Assembly (NCBI GenBank): GCA_026418715.1
Contig: JAOAAV010000086.1
Coordinates: 1 to 35,486 of the forward strand
DNA from: Clostridia bacterium
GTDB lineage: Bacteria > Bacillota > Clostridia > UBA1381
Length of the DNA: 35,486 nucleotides
Reading direction: 5' to 3'
The notes beneath the pieces are model-generated. The model saw nothing but the letters and a program-made list of their open reading frames with translations, made no database searches and had not been told where the DNA came from. A program made the translations under genes and the position numbers. This document shows, in pieces, positions 1 through 9,011 of this stretch (positions are counted from its first letter, which is position 1; every line of letters starts with the position of its first letter).

Positions 1-35
1 TGACGAAACTTTGCTATTGATGTTATACTGTTCAT
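1..35 (-). CDS. 5' end of an unidentified gene running off the left edge
   Basis: An ATG at 33-35 on the minus strand opens a frame beginning MNSITSIAKFR that leaves the window after 11 codons. It is preceded by an AAGGAGC ribosome binding site at 44-50 with about 8 bases of spacing, and a TATAAT box lies further upstream at 79-84. Too little protein is present to name a family. The start is well supported by its signals, but a chance ATG cannot be excluded. Confidence 0.5.
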   Translation of the reverse strand, partial: MNSITSIAKFR

Positions 36-78
36 AGAAAATAGCTCCTTTTGATACTTTGTTTTTTTGTCACTTAAC

Positions 79-84
79 ATTATA
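79..84 (-). promoter_or_regulatory. -10 box upstream of the left-edge gene
   Basis: TATAAT is present on the minus strand about 45 bases before the start codon at 35. The hexamer 17 bases further upstream is AAAGAA, a poor -35, so only the -10 is convincing. Confidence 0.3.
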
Positions 85-197
85 TCATATTGGAGTCTAT
101 TTTCTTTTTTATTTGTCACCCATCAATTGTATCACAACATAATTCAAATATTTTATAACAAATGTGCAGATAATTTGTTTTTACCTGAAAGAAGTTA

Positions 198-238
198 CTA
201 AAAATAAAGCGTGCAAGCAAGGATGTCACACGCTTTAT
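198..238 (-). terminator. Rho-independent terminator of the ftsEX-ctp operon
   Basis: A perfect 10-bp inverted repeat, ATAAAGCGTG at 204-213 against CACGCTTTAT at 229-238, with a 15-nt loop, is followed on the minus strand by a short U tract. It lies 56 bases after the stop of the S41 protease, the last gene of the operon. The rest of 36-293 is AT-rich with no gene. Confidence 0.7.
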
Positions 239-293
239 CTTTGGTCGTCTCTCACAACCACTATATTTTTCACTGTAATATCAACCGATATTT

Positions 294-1472
294 TTATTCA
301 CCCATATACTTATCATACTGCCTAATTACTTCGATTGCCCTTGCAAGCTGGGTATCCTCGGTCTCTGAAAGCTGTGCTACGCTTTTGTTTGTGCCATCCG
401 GCAAATCCACATCTATATCAGGCTGTATCCCTATGCCGTTGATGCACTCCCCACTTGGCAGATAATACTTTGACTGCGTAATCTTGATTCCGGATCCGTC
501 CGAAAAAGGTATAAGCTTCTGCACAACACCCTTGCCATAAGTCTTTTTCCCAACTAAAACCGCCTTATGATGGCTTTTTAGTGCTCCCGAAAGCACCTCT
601 GACGCACTTGCACTCCCCTCGTTGATCAAAACGGCAATAGGCATATCAAGCTCCTGTGCATCAGAACGCTTGTTGATTCTTTTCCCATTCTTATCCTCGG
701 TATATGTGATAATGCCTTCCGGCAGGAGCTTATCTGCAATTTTACAAACCGCATTGAAATCTCCGCCGGGATTATTCCTCAAATCAATAATAAGTCTCTG
801 CATACCTTGATTTTCAAGGTCCGACAAATGCTCAGAAAACTCCTTATCCACATCCGTATCAAAATCGGTAATCCGTATATAACCAATACTGTCACCCAGC
901 ATTTTACTTTTTACGGCTTTTCTTTGGATTAGGCGCCGCACAAGCGTCACATCAAAGGATGTGCTCCCCCTTCTTATCGTAAGGGTAACACTTTCTCCTT
1001 CCTGACCTTTTATGGTATTTACCGCCTCATCGTAGTTGTCTGCGTCATATTCCCTGCCGTCTATTTTTTCGATTATATCGCCGGGCAAAAGTCCTGCTTC
1101 CTCACCCGGTGAACCCTCATACGGAGATACAATTTGTATGGTCTTGTTATCCTTGTCAATGGAAAGTACAACCCCTATGCCTACATACTTGCCAGTTGCA
1201 TCCTCCATATACTTTGCGAAGGTTGTGGAGTCGAAATATTTTGTATACGGATCTCCAAGCTCATCAGTGATTGCGGTCGCTGCAGCATCCGCAATTTCAC
1301 TATCATCAACTCCGTTTAAATAGTATTTATGAAGCAGCCTTGTCACAGTAGCAGTCTTTTTGAGCGTCATGCCTCCAGTCTGTACGTCGATAATATCCCT
1401 CACCGTATTTGTAAGAAGACATGAAACCAAAGCTGAAACCGCTGCCGTTATTATAATTTTTTTATTCGCCAA
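294..1472 (-). CDS. S41-family carboxy-terminal processing protease (CtpA/CtpB type)
   Basis: This is a membrane-anchored serine protease of 392 residues that should act outside the cytoplasmic membrane, trimming or degrading exported proteins. Residues 5-21 form a hydrophobic anchor, a PDZ domain spans about 95-180 (with the GLLPGD loop), and the peptidase domain follows. The catalytic pair is visible as Ser289 in GSASASE and Lys314 in KTYGKG, the 25-residue spacing expected for the Tsp/CtpA Ser-Lys dyad. The start is TTG at 1470-1472: AGGAGGG at 1479-1485 sits 6 bases upstream and no ATG is near. That binding site overlaps the stop of the M23 hydrolase gene, so the two are translationally close and in one operon with ftsEX. 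A role in processing the hydrolase or other wall proteins is inference. CtpB-like proteases also act in sporulation signalling. Confidence 0.93.
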   Translation of the reverse strand: MANKKIIITAAVSALVSCLLTNTVRDIIDVQTGGMTLKKTATVTRLLHKYYLNGVDDSEIADAAATAITDELGDPYTKYFDSTTFAKYMEDATGKYVGIGVVLSIDKDNKTIQIVSPYEGSPGEEAGLLPGDIIEKIDGREYDADNYDEAVNTIKGQEGESVTLTIRRGSTSFDVTLVRRLIQRKAVKSKMLGDSIGYIRITDFDTDVDKEFSEHLSDLENQGMQRLIIDLRNNPGGDFNAVCKIADKLLPEGIITYTEDKNGKRINKRSDAQELDMPIAVLINEGSASASEVLSGALKSHHKAVLVGKKTYGKGVVQKLIPFSDGSGIKITQSKYYLPSGECINGIGIQPDIDVDLPDGTNKSVAQLSETEDTQLARAIEVIRQYDKYMGE

Positions 1473-1483
1473 TTAATACCCTC

Positions 1484-2662
1484 CTAAAAATACTTTTCAG
1501 GATCCTGCGTACTGCCGTTTACAATCACTTCAAAATGGATGTGCGGTCCCGTGGAAATTCCGGTAGAACCAACCTTTGCAATCACCTGACCCTTTTTTAC
1601 CTCATCTCCGGCGCTCACCAAAAGCTTGCTGTTGTGACCATAAAGCGTTACAACACCGCCGCCATGATTTATAGTTATGTAATAACCATAGCCATTATTC
1701 CACCCTGCGGTAACTACTGTTCCATCCTGTGCCGCAAGCACATTTGTCCCCTGTTCGGCGGCAATGTCTATTCCCGAATGAAATTTTTCTACGTTAGATA
1801 TGGGATGTATCCTGTATCCATATTTCGATGTTACTCTGGTAGATGTAGCTGAAGGCCAGCAAAAATCACCGTTCCCAACCTTTGCGGGTGCAGAGGATGA
1901 AGATTTTTTCTTTGCCTCCTGCTCCGCCAATGCCCGCTGAAGCTCCTCCTTTGCCTGCTTTTCATACTTTTCGCTTTCCGCCTCAAATTTTTCAAGCTCA
2001 TCAATTTGAGATTTGAGCGTTTGTATAATTTTGTCACGCTCAGCCGACTTCTTCTCTATATCAGCTTTTTTGTCCACAAGCATTGCCTTCGCTTCATCCT
2101 GCTCCGCTTTCTCCTTTTCTACCGTAGCTTTAGCATCTTCTATGGTTTCCTTAGCGTCAACGTAGCTTTGAATCAACTCTCTATCATGAGAAACTATATC
2201 TCTGATGACAGCAATTCTTGTAAATAAATCACTAAGCCCTTTTGCTTCAAAAATCATCTCAAGATAGGTGACGTTTCCATTCTCATACATCACCTTCATA
2301 CGCTCTTTAAGTAAATCCTTATTCTTATCTATTTGAGAGTCAAGCTCTTTAATCTGCTTATTCTTTTCATCAATTTCAGCCTGCTTGTCCCGCACAACAT
2401 CGTCTATATCGTCAATATCCGCTTCCAAGGCGGCAATCTGGATATCCAAATCGTTCTTTTTATCCACTGCGCTGTTTAACTCTGTCTGTTTTGAAACCTT
2501 TTCCTTGATTGCCTCCTGCTTCTTCTTTGTATTTTCGGCAAGTTCCTTTCTAAGGTCCTCAATACTTTTTGACGCATCTGCTTTTGGCACGACAGCATTT
2601 GAAAATGCGGAAAGCGAAACAGCTGCCGCAAGAAAAACTGCCGCCACTTTTTTAAGCCGCAT
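1484..2662 (-). CDS. Secreted coiled-coil M23 peptidoglycan hydrolase (EnvC/CwlO-like FtsEX partner)
   Basis: This predicted murein endopeptidase is exported by a signal peptide (residues 1 to about 30, lysines then a hydrophobic stretch ending near KADA). Residues about 32-255 form a long charged coiled coil with Lys/Glu-rich heptads, and about 268-392 form an M23 (LytM) domain with zinc ligands in HSGID and HIHFEV. In EnvC of E. coli, PcsB of Streptococcus and CwlO of Bacillus, such coiled coils dock on FtsX, which activates the hydrolase through FtsE ATPase. The gene follows ftsX by 11 bases, so the same role is likely. I place the start at ATG 2660-2662 because AGGAG at 2671-2675 is correctly spaced there. 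An in-frame GTG at 2669-2671 overlaps that binding site and is unlikely to be used. Confidence 0.93.
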   Translation of the reverse strand: MRLKKVAAVFLAAAVSLSAFSNAVVPKADASKSIEDLRKELAENTKKKQEAIKEKVSKQTELNSAVDKKNDLDIQIAALEADIDDIDDVVRDKQAEIDEKNKQIKELDSQIDKNKDLLKERMKVMYENGNVTYLEMIFEAKGLSDLFTRIAVIRDIVSHDRELIQSYVDAKETIEDAKATVEKEKAEQDEAKAMLVDKKADIEKKSAERDKIIQTLKSQIDELEKFEAESEKYEKQAKEELQRALAEQEAKKKSSSSAPAKVGNGDFCWPSATSTRVTSKYGYRIHPISNVEKFHSGIDIAAEQGTNVLAAQDGTVVTAGWNNGYGYYITINHGGGVVTLYGHNSKLLVSAGDEVKKGQVIAKVGSTGISTGPHIHFEVIVNGSTQDPEKYF

Positions 2663-2673
2663 ATAACCCACTC

Positions 2674-3567
2674 CTAAACCTTAAGGTATTTCCGCATGGA
2701 AAGAATGCTTCCCACCATTCCGATAACACATCCCATAACCGCAAACAACGCCCCTATTACTACTGCCACAAATCCGTATGAAAGCAGACGGAACATTTCA
2801 AATTCTATACTCTTCATAAATTTTTCAAGCATAATATATCCCCAAGACACAAGTCCAAAAGATATTAACGCCCCAAAAAAACCAATCAGAATTCCCTCAA
2901 TAATGAACGGAACTCTGATAAAACAATCCGTAGCTCCGATATACTTCATGATGTTGATTTCCTTGCGTCTGTTAAATACCGTAAGCTTGATGGTATTTGA
3001 AATAATCACAACAGAAATAATTAAAAGCATAAGCATAATAACAATGCTAAGCTTGCGGATTGCTCCTGACAGCGATAAAATTGTGTTCACTACATCCTGC
3101 TTGTTTACGACATGATCAACACTGTCCAGCTTTTCTAGCTTTTGCACCGTATCGTTCGTTTTTGCTATATCCTTCAGTGTAATTTTATACGAGTCACTGA
3201 AAGGATTATCCTCTTCAAAGCCCGTAAGCTGCTCCTCTTTGCCCTGAAACATATCCTGCTTTGCGTAGTTTAGCATATCCTCCTTGGTGAACAATACCGC
3301 TTCCTTGACATTGGAAATAGCATAAATTTCGTCCTGAAGCTGTCTCACCCTCTTTGCATCCGTATCTTTTTTGATAAATACCTGTATTTCACACTGTTCC
3401 TTCACCTGTTCTGTGATATAGTTGACGTTCAGCGTTAAAAGCGTGAATACCCCCAAAATTATCAGGCAGCTTGCAATGGTAAAAAGGGACGCAAGTGTCA
3501 TAAAACCGTTTCTTACTATATTTTTTGAAGCCTGTGAAAAGAAATACTTCACGATGCTCACTCTCAT
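2674..3567 (-). CDS. ftsX: Cell division ABC permease FtsX
   Basis: FtsX is the membrane half of the FtsEX complex, which passes ATP hydrolysis in the cytoplasm to a wall hydrolase outside. The 297-residue protein has the family layout: one N-terminal membrane segment (about 21-43), an extracellular domain (about 45-170) and three C-terminal membrane segments (about 172-195, 220-242, 265-290), with the conserved region NRRKEINIMKYIGAT between the second and third. The ATG overlaps the ftsE stop as ATGA (3564-3567), showing translational coupling. A GTG two codons later is a possible alternative. The adjacent M23 coiled-coil hydrolase is the likely partner. Confidence 0.95.
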   Translation of the reverse strand: MRVSIVKYFFSQASKNIVRNGFMTLASLFTIASCLIILGVFTLLTLNVNYITEQVKEQCEIQVFIKKDTDAKRVRQLQDEIYAISNVKEAVLFTKEDMLNYAKQDMFQGKEEQLTGFEEDNPFSDSYKITLKDIAKTNDTVQKLEKLDSVDHVVNKQDVVNTILSLSGAIRKLSIVIMLMLLIISVVIISNTIKLTVFNRRKEINIMKYIGATDCFIRVPFIIEGILIGFFGALISFGLVSWGYIMLEKFMKSIEFEMFRLLSYGFVAVVIGALFAVMGCVIGMVGSILSMRKYLKV

Positions 3568-4244
3568 GCGTGATACACACCCCCGACCTCATCGCGAACA
3601 ATTTCGCCATCTTCTATCTCCACAACACGCTTTTTCATCATATCCACAATATCCTTTGCATGAGTGGCCATAATAACGGTGGTACCCCGCCTGTTTATGC
3701 TCTCGAATATCTCCATAATTTCCATCGCCGTTTTGGGATTTAAATTTCCCGTAGGCTCGTCCGCAATCAAAATAGACGGATTATTCACAAGCGCCCTTGC
3801 AAGCGCAACTCTCTGCTGCTCTCCACCAGAAAGCTGACGGGGAAACAACTTCGCTTTGTAATTTAATCCCACTTGATTTAAAACAACGGGCACACGCCTT
3901 CGGATATCCCTCGCCGAAGCACCCACAATTTTCATCGCAAATTCCACATTTTCATACACAGTTCTGTCATCCAAAAGTCTGAAATCCTGAAAAACAACTC
4001 CCATTTTTCTTCTCAAATATGGAATTTCGCGATGCTCTAAACTTGTAATATCCTCGTCATTCAATAAAATCTGACCTTTTGTCACATTTTCCTCACGCAT
4101 CAAAAGCTTTGTAAGTGTGGTTTTTCCGGCTCCGCTTGACCCCACCAAAAAAACAAATTCTCCGTTTTCTATCGTTAAATTTACGTCTTTAAGCGCCGCC
4201 GTACCATTGTCATAATATTTGCTGACGTCAATAAACTGAATCAT
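3564..4244 (-). CDS. ftsE: Cell division ATPase FtsE
   Basis: FtsE is the ABC ATPase of FtsEX. The 226-residue protein shows Walker A GSSGAGKTT (about 35-43), the signature LSGGEQQRVALARAL, Walker B ILIADEPTGNL and the switch histidine in MATHAKD. The start at 4242-4244 has GGGAG at 4252-4256 with 7 bases of spacing. It lies 29 bases downstream of the PucR-type regulator gene and overlaps ftsX by 4 bases, so it sits second in a five-gene operon for controlled wall cleavage. Confidence 0.96.
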   Translation of the reverse strand: MIQFIDVSKYYDNGTAALKDVNLTIENGEFVFLVGSSGAGKTTLTKLLMREENVTKGQILLNDEDITSLEHREIPYLRRKMGVVFQDFRLLDDRTVYENVEFAMKIVGASARDIRRRVPVVLNQVGLNYKAKLFPRQLSGGEQQRVALARALVNNPSILIADEPTGNLNPKTAMEIMEIFESINRRGTTVIMATHAKDIVDMMKKRVVEIEDGEIVRDEVGGVYHA

Positions 4245-4273
4245 TATCCGGCTCCCATCCTGCTGTCCTTTTC

Positions 4274-5359
4274 TTAAATCTTCATCGGATTAGATACTAA
4301 GTACTTATGCACCATCATTGCCACCTTAAACACAATAGCTTGATCAAATTTGCGCAAATCAAGTCCTGTCAGCTTATATATCTTCTCCAAACGGTACACG
4401 AGAGTATTTCTGTGTACAAACAACTGTCTTGAAGTTTCGCTGACATTCAAATCATTTTCAAAAAATTTATTTATGGTCAATATGGTTTCATCATCGAGTG
4501 AAGTTATGTCGCCTTTTTTAAAGACCTCATCCAAAAATAATTCGCAAAGCCTGATAGGCAATTGATAAATCAATCTGCCAATGCCAAGGCTGTCATAGTT
4601 TAAGATATATTTTTCTTCATCGAATACCTTGCCTACCTCAATTGCAATCTGCGACTCCTTATAGGCCGTATTTAGCTGATCAATGTTTTCGGCCACACTT
4701 CCGACACCAATCAGTACCTTAACAAGGGTTTCGGAACTTAGGGTACTTAAAATTGACTGTGCCATTTCCTCAAGTTCACGGGAAGATAGCACCTCACGAA
4801 GTTCCTTAATCAGAACAATATTGCTTGAATCAATATTAATCACAAAATCTCTTTCCCTGTCCGGGAACATATTATTTATTACCTCAAATACACCCTTATC
4901 TTCCTTCTTTTGTGTTTCAATATAAAACACCGCTCTGGGAACGTTGATATCTACATGAAGCTCCTTTGCTTTCTGATGAAGATCAAACGGGAGCAAATTA
5001 TCAAAGATAATGTTTTGCATAAAGCTTGTCTTGTCATATTTTTCGTCATAGTAATATCTTACATTGCTTGCCGCAACCGCAACTGCGCTGCAGCAATATC
5101 TTGCGATATCGTCAGTTCCTTCCACATATACAATATACTCAGGATAAGGCTTGTTTGTTATTGCTTTTATTGTGTAGCCGTTTTTGAAAAATATTTTGTC
5201 ATTATTCGTTACCGAATACACCATATCGTCAATCAATTCCACGCTCGGTTCGCTGCCGTTTGAAGCAAGCACCAGACCCTGTGCATCCGCTATACCGAAT
5301 TTTTTCGGGAACGTTTCCGCCATCTGAGCGACAATATTTTGAAACGCTTTGCTTATCAT
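4274..5359 (-). CDS. PucR/CdaR-type helix-turn-helix regulator
   Basis: This 361-residue protein ends in a PucR-family helix-turn-helix (about 295-355), with the typical NVSETSRQLFVHRNTLVYRL core. The middle (about 150-270) looks like the GGDEF-like domain found in CdaR proteins, and residues 5-110 may be a ligand-binding region. CdaR and PucR homologues respond to small metabolites such as sugar diacids or purines; the ligand here is unknown. The chosen start is ATG 5357-5359, preceded by GGAGGG with 9 bases of spacing. The in-frame ATG at 5375-5377 lies at the binding site and is rejected. It is the first gene of the ftsEX operon, so it may control that operon or only share its promoter. 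Confidence 0.85.
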   Translation of the reverse strand: MISKAFQNIVAQMAETFPKKFGIADAQGLVLASNGSEPSVELIDDMVYSVTNNDKIFFKNGYTIKAITNKPYPEYIVYVEGTDDIARYCCSAVAVAASNVRYYYDEKYDKTSFMQNIIFDNLLPFDLHQKAKELHVDINVPRAVFYIETQKKEDKGVFEVINNMFPDRERDFVINIDSSNIVLIKELREVLSSRELEEMAQSILSTLSSETLVKVLIGVGSVAENIDQLNTAYKESQIAIEVGKVFDEEKYILNYDSLGIGRLIYQLPIRLCELFLDEVFKKGDITSLDDETILTINKFFENDLNVSETSRQLFVHRNTLVYRLEKIYKLTGLDLRKFDQAIVFKVAMMVHKYLVSNPMKI

Positions 5360-5398
5360 AGTTACAATCCCTCCCATGATATAATTTATCCATATACT

Positions 5399-5404
5399 AT
5401 TATA
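5399..5404 (-). promoter_or_regulatory. -10 box for the regulator-ftsEX operon
   Basis: TATAAT on the minus strand lies 40 bases upstream of the start at 5359. A TTGCAA hexamer lies 20 bases further up, a spacing longer than ideal, so the -35 assignment is weak. Confidence 0.4.
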
Positions 5405-5460
5405 ATAAACTTTTGTACAGAATTTTGCAATAAAAATCGTGTTTTTTCATGAAAAAGTTT

Positions 5461-5505
5461 TATAAAAAAAATAAAGCCGCTTTCATGCGCACATGAAAGC
5501 GGCTT
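5461..5505 (-). terminator. Strong Rho-independent terminator after the sugar ABC ATPase gene
   Basis: A perfect 14-bp stem, AAGCCGCTTTCATG at 5474-5487 against CATGAAAGCGGCTT at 5492-5505, with a 4-nt loop, is followed on the minus strand by a run of eight U after two mixed bases. It starts 7 bases beyond the stop codon of the gene ending at 5512 and separates it from the ftsEX operon. Confidence 0.9.
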
Positions 5506-5511
5506 CAAAAA

Positions 5512-6624
5512 TTAATGGATAATTGCCAATTCCGTATCTTTGTCAAACAAATGAATTTTATTCGCTTCCAAAGCCACCTTAATGGTATCGTTCACCTTTG
5601 CAGTAGATCTTTGATTTACTCTTGCGGTAAACGGAGCCCCGCCAATTGTCAGGTATAAGAATGTTTCAGCACCCATCATTTCAGAAATCTCAACATAGGC
5701 ATCAACAACGCATTCCGGTCTGCTGTTTACGAAGGTTTCCTCATCATGAATATCCTCCGGTCTTATGCCCATGATAACCTCTTTGCCGATGTAAGCCTGA
5801 AGTTCCGGCTTGCTTGCCTTCCCTTCAGGGAGCTTTATCTCCTGATTGTTAAACTCCAGATAAACACCATCGCTCTTTTGAGAAACAACTGCGTTTACAA
5901 AGTTCATCTGCGGGCTTCCCATAAATCCTGCAACAAACACATTGCACGGCTTTGTGTAAAGGTTAGCCGGCGTATCCACCTGCTGGATAAGACCATCCTT
6001 CATAACAACAATCCTCGTGCCCATTGTCATAGCCTCTGTCTGGTCATGCGTTACGTATATGAACGTTGTCTGAAGCTTTTTGTGAAGCTTGTTAATCTCA
6101 GTTCTCATCTGAACTCTAAGTTTCGCATCCAAATTTGAAAGAGGCTCATCCATCAAGAACACTTTAGGATCACGCACAATAGCACGCCCAAGCGCAACTC
6201 TCTGCCTTTGCCCTCCTGACAGGGCCTTTGGCTTTCTGTCAAGCAAATGCTCAATGTCAAGGATCTTAGCAGCTTCCGTAACACGTTTTTTAATCTCATC
6301 CTTAGGAGTCTTTCTAAGCTTGAGTCCGAATGCCATATTTTCAAAAACCGTCATATGCGGATAGAGAGCATAGTTTTGAAAAACCATCGCAATATCTCTG
6401 TCCTTCGGCGCAACGTCATTTACAAGCTTTCCGTCAATATATAATTCACCTTCGCTGATTTCCTCAAGACCGGCAATCATTCGAAGAGTAGTAGACTTGC
6501 CGCAGCCGGACGGCCCAACCAAGATAATAAACTCCTTGTCGGCAATATCCAGACAAAAATCGCTGACAGCGGTCACACCGCCCGCATATTTTTTATAAAT
6601 GTTTTTTAATTGCAAATCCGCCAT
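5512..6624 (-). CDS. Carbohydrate ABC importer ATPase, MsmX/UgpC type
   Basis: This 370-residue ATPase belongs to the CUT1 sugar-importer family (MalK, UgpC, MsmX). It has Walker A GPSGCGKST (37-45), the signature LSGGQRQRVALGRAI, Walker B VFLMDEPLSNLD, the switch histidine in YVTHDQTEAM, and a C-terminal TOBE region from about residue 235. The start is ATG 6622-6624, preceded by GAGGAGA; the in-frame ATG at 6640-6642 lies upstream of that site. No permease or binding-protein gene is adjacent. That fits MsmX/MsmK, which are known to energise several sugar transporters encoded elsewhere. Its own promoter region (TATAAT at 6655-6660) and strong terminator show it is transcribed alone. Confidence 0.94.
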   Translation of the reverse strand: MADLQLKNIYKKYAGGVTAVSDFCLDIADKEFIILVGPSGCGKSTTLRMIAGLEEISEGELYIDGKLVNDVAPKDRDIAMVFQNYALYPHMTVFENMAFGLKLRKTPKDEIKKRVTEAAKILDIEHLLDRKPKALSGGQRQRVALGRAIVRDPKVFLMDEPLSNLDAKLRVQMRTEINKLHKKLQTTFIYVTHDQTEAMTMGTRIVVMKDGLIQQVDTPANLYTKPCNVFVAGFMGSPQMNFVNAVVSQKSDGVYLEFNNQEIKLPEGKASKPELQAYIGKEVIMGIRPEDIHDEETFVNSRPECVVDAYVEISEMMGAETFLYLTIGGAPFTARVNQRSTAKVNDTIKVALEANKIHLFDKDTELAIIH

Positions 6625-6654
6625 TAAAATATCTCCTCTCATTTATATCAAAGT

Positions 6655-6660
6655 ATTATA
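6655..6660 (-). promoter_or_regulatory. -10 box upstream of the sugar ABC ATPase gene
   Basis: TATAAT on the minus strand sits about 31 bases before the start codon. I see no good -35 at the right spacing. The rest of 6661-6814 is very AT-rich without a gene. Confidence 0.35.
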
Positions 6661-6814
6661 ACATTAACAATGATAACATATTATTTTAAAAATTGTTATT
6701 CTCTAAATAAACAAAATTAAAAAATATTCTTTAGTCAGTTTGAACAAAGCAACTAATTTTCAGCGTTTTTTTGTCCAATCAAGGAGATATTTTATGATAC
6801 TTTAGAATATGTGA

Positions 6815-8887
6815 CTACTGCTCCTCACTCTTTGCCGCCGCTATTACCTTTTCCGCTACAGCTGCAGGCGCCGGTTCATACCTTAAAAACTCAAAGGTAA
6901 ACATCCCCCTCCCCTGGCTTATGGAGCGCAGATCCGTCGCATATTTGAACATTTCGGACATTGGCACCTCCGCCTCAACCAAATTAAGACCTTCCTTATC
7001 GCTTTCTCCCATACCCATAACCTGCCCCCGACGCTTATTTATATCTCCAATAATATCACCCATAATATTTTCGGGAACATATACCCTTAGGAGTCCTATA
7101 GGCTCAAGAAGTATAGGGCTTGCTTTTTTGAGCCCTTCCTTATAAGCTATTGCCGCCGCAATCTTAAACGCCATTTCAGATGAATCCACAGGATGATATG
7201 AACCGTCAAGCAATGTCGCCTTTAGATTTACAACCGGATACCCCGCCAATACGCCGTGCCGGCAGGCTTCCCTAAGCCCTTTTTCCACCGCAGGAAAATA
7301 ATTCTTCGGCACTGCCCCGCCGAACACCTTCTCCTCGAATATCATATCTTCCGTAATGCCCGGCTCAAACTCAATCCAAACGTGTCCGTACTGGCCGTGT
7401 CCTCCCGACTGCTTTTTGTGCTTCCCCTCCGCCTTAACCTTTGACCTTATGGTTTCACGGTAAGGCACACCGGGTTCAGACAAGATTACATTCATGCCGT
7501 ATTTCGATTTGAGTTTATTTACAATGATATCAATATGCTGCTCTCCCTGTCCGCTTATGAGAGTTTGCTTTGTTTCTGCATTGGTGGTGATGCTGAATGT
7601 GGGGTCCTCATCTAAAAGCTTTGAAAGTCCTCCGATTATTTTTTCCTCATCTCCCTTTGCGGCAGGCGATACGGCCATAGACAATACCGGCGTCGGAAAA
7701 TCAATTCCGCTAAGTATGATGGATTTGCCTTCTGTGCAAAGAGTATCCCCCGTTTTGGTTTTATCTAATTTCGTTACTGCACCGATATCTCCTGCCTCAA
7801 CAGCTGCAACCTCCGTCTGTTTCTTGCCGCGAAGCATATAGAGTTTGCCAATTCTCTCACTTGAATCCTTATTCGGATTATAAAGCACGCTGTCAGCCTT
7901 TATGCTACCTGAATATACCCGAAACAACGACATTTTGCCCACATACGGATCCGCAATTGTTTTAAATATGATTGCCGCCGTAATGCCGCCAACTTCCTGA
8001 ACCACTTTTACAGGCTCTCCAGTTTTAGAATGATATGCCACTTCGTCAATTTCATTTGGTGCAGGAAGATATTTTCCTATACTGTCCATAAGGCTCAGAA
8101 CGCCGATATTATCGATAGCGGAACCGCAGTACACAGGGAGTATGCTTCCATCCTTCACACCCTTCCTTACTGCTTTTTTAATCTCGTCAAAGGTAAATTC
8201 CTCACCGTTGAAATATTTATTCATAAGGGCGTCATCTGTTTCAGCTACCGCCTCCATAATCATATCCCTAAGAGGCGCCACCGTCTCCTCCATCCCCTGT
8301 GGCACGGGAATATCCACTCTTGTTTTCCCCTCATAGCGGCGTGCCGTCATATCGATTACATCCACAAAACCTTTGAATTTGTCTCCTTCTTTAATGGGAT
8401 ACACAAATGGAGTTATCGACTTTCCGAATTTTTTCTTCATTTCTTCAAGCGTAGTCTGATAATTTGCCCTCTCATCATCGAGCTTATTTACAAAAAATAT
8501 TGTTGGTATTCCCTTTTCTCTTGCGTATTTGTACGCATTTTCTGTGCCTACAGAAACGCCGCTTCTTCCGCTGAGCACAATCAGCGCTGAGTCCGCAGCA
8601 CGAAGACCTTCCTTCATCTCGCCGACAAAATCAAAATACCCGGGCGTGTCAATTATGTTATACTTCATGCCCTTCCACTCAATAGGCGCTAAAGCTGCGG
8701 AAATCGAAATTTTTCTTTTAATTTCTTCCGGATCATAATCCATTGCCGAAGTTCCATCCGCAACGCTTCCGAAACGGTCAACCGCGCCGGAATTAAACAG
8801 CATCGCTTCCACCAATGTGGTTTTTCCCGCTTTTCCATGACCCATAACACACACATTCCGTATCTCGTCCATTCCGTAATGATTCAT
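6815..8887 (-). CDS. Elongation factor G paralogue (FusA2/EF-G-like GTPase)
   Basis: This 690-residue translational GTPase has the whole EF-G domain order: GTPase with GHGKAGKT (16-23), DTPG (80-83) and NKLD (134-137), a domain II barrel, the domain III region HIDIIVNKLKSKYG, and domains IV-V near the end. It differs from canonical FusA in G1 (GHGKAGKT in place of the usual GHxDxGKT) and it is alone, not next to rpsL, rpsG or tuf. It therefore belongs to the EF-G-like paralogues common in Clostridia, whose role is not settled. The start is ATG 8885-8887 with GGGAGG at 8899-8904, 11 bases away. A GTG at 8894-8896 is only 2 bases from that site. Confidence 0.88.
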   Translation of the reverse strand: MNHYGMDEIRNVCVMGHGKAGKTTLVEAMLFNSGAVDRFGSVADGTSAMDYDPEEIKRKISISAALAPIEWKGMKYNIIDTPGYFDFVGEMKEGLRAADSALIVLSGRSGVSVGTENAYKYAREKGIPTIFFVNKLDDERANYQTTLEEMKKKFGKSITPFVYPIKEGDKFKGFVDVIDMTARRYEGKTRVDIPVPQGMEETVAPLRDMIMEAVAETDDALMNKYFNGEEFTFDEIKKAVRKGVKDGSILPVYCGSAIDNIGVLSLMDSIGKYLPAPNEIDEVAYHSKTGEPVKVVQEVGGITAAIIFKTIADPYVGKMSLFRVYSGSIKADSVLYNPNKDSSERIGKLYMLRGKKQTEVAAVEAGDIGAVTKLDKTKTGDTLCTEGKSIILSGIDFPTPVLSMAVSPAAKGDEEKIIGGLSKLLDEDPTFSITTNAETKQTLISGQGEQHIDIIVNKLKSKYGMNVILSEPGVPYRETIRSKVKAEGKHKKQSGGHGQYGHVWIEFEPGITEDMIFEEKVFGGAVPKNYFPAVEKGLREACRHGVLAGYPVVNLKATLLDGSYHPVDSSEMAFKIAAAIAYKEGLKKASPILLEPIGLLRVYVPENIMGDIIGDINKRRGQVMGMGESDKEGLNLVEAEVPMSEMFKYATDLRSISQGRGMFTFEFLRYEPAPAAVAEKVIAAAKSEEQ

Positions 8888-9011
8888 AATATCCACTGCC
8901 TCCCGTTTATCTTATTTGTATATTTTGTACAATAATATTATTCTATATAAACGGATGAATTCCTTTTTTATGCAGAAAATTTTTGCAATATTTTTCTTCC
9001 GACAGCAAACA

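Noticed and set aside
5474-5505. 14-bp perfect inverted repeat as a mobile-element end or operator
   Set aside because: Its place just after a stop codon and the adjoining U-run make it an ordinary terminator.
8030-8590. Plus-strand open frame of 186 codons
   Set aside because: It lies wholly antisense to the EF-G paralogue, has no binding site and reads as low-quality protein with scattered His, Cys and Tyr.
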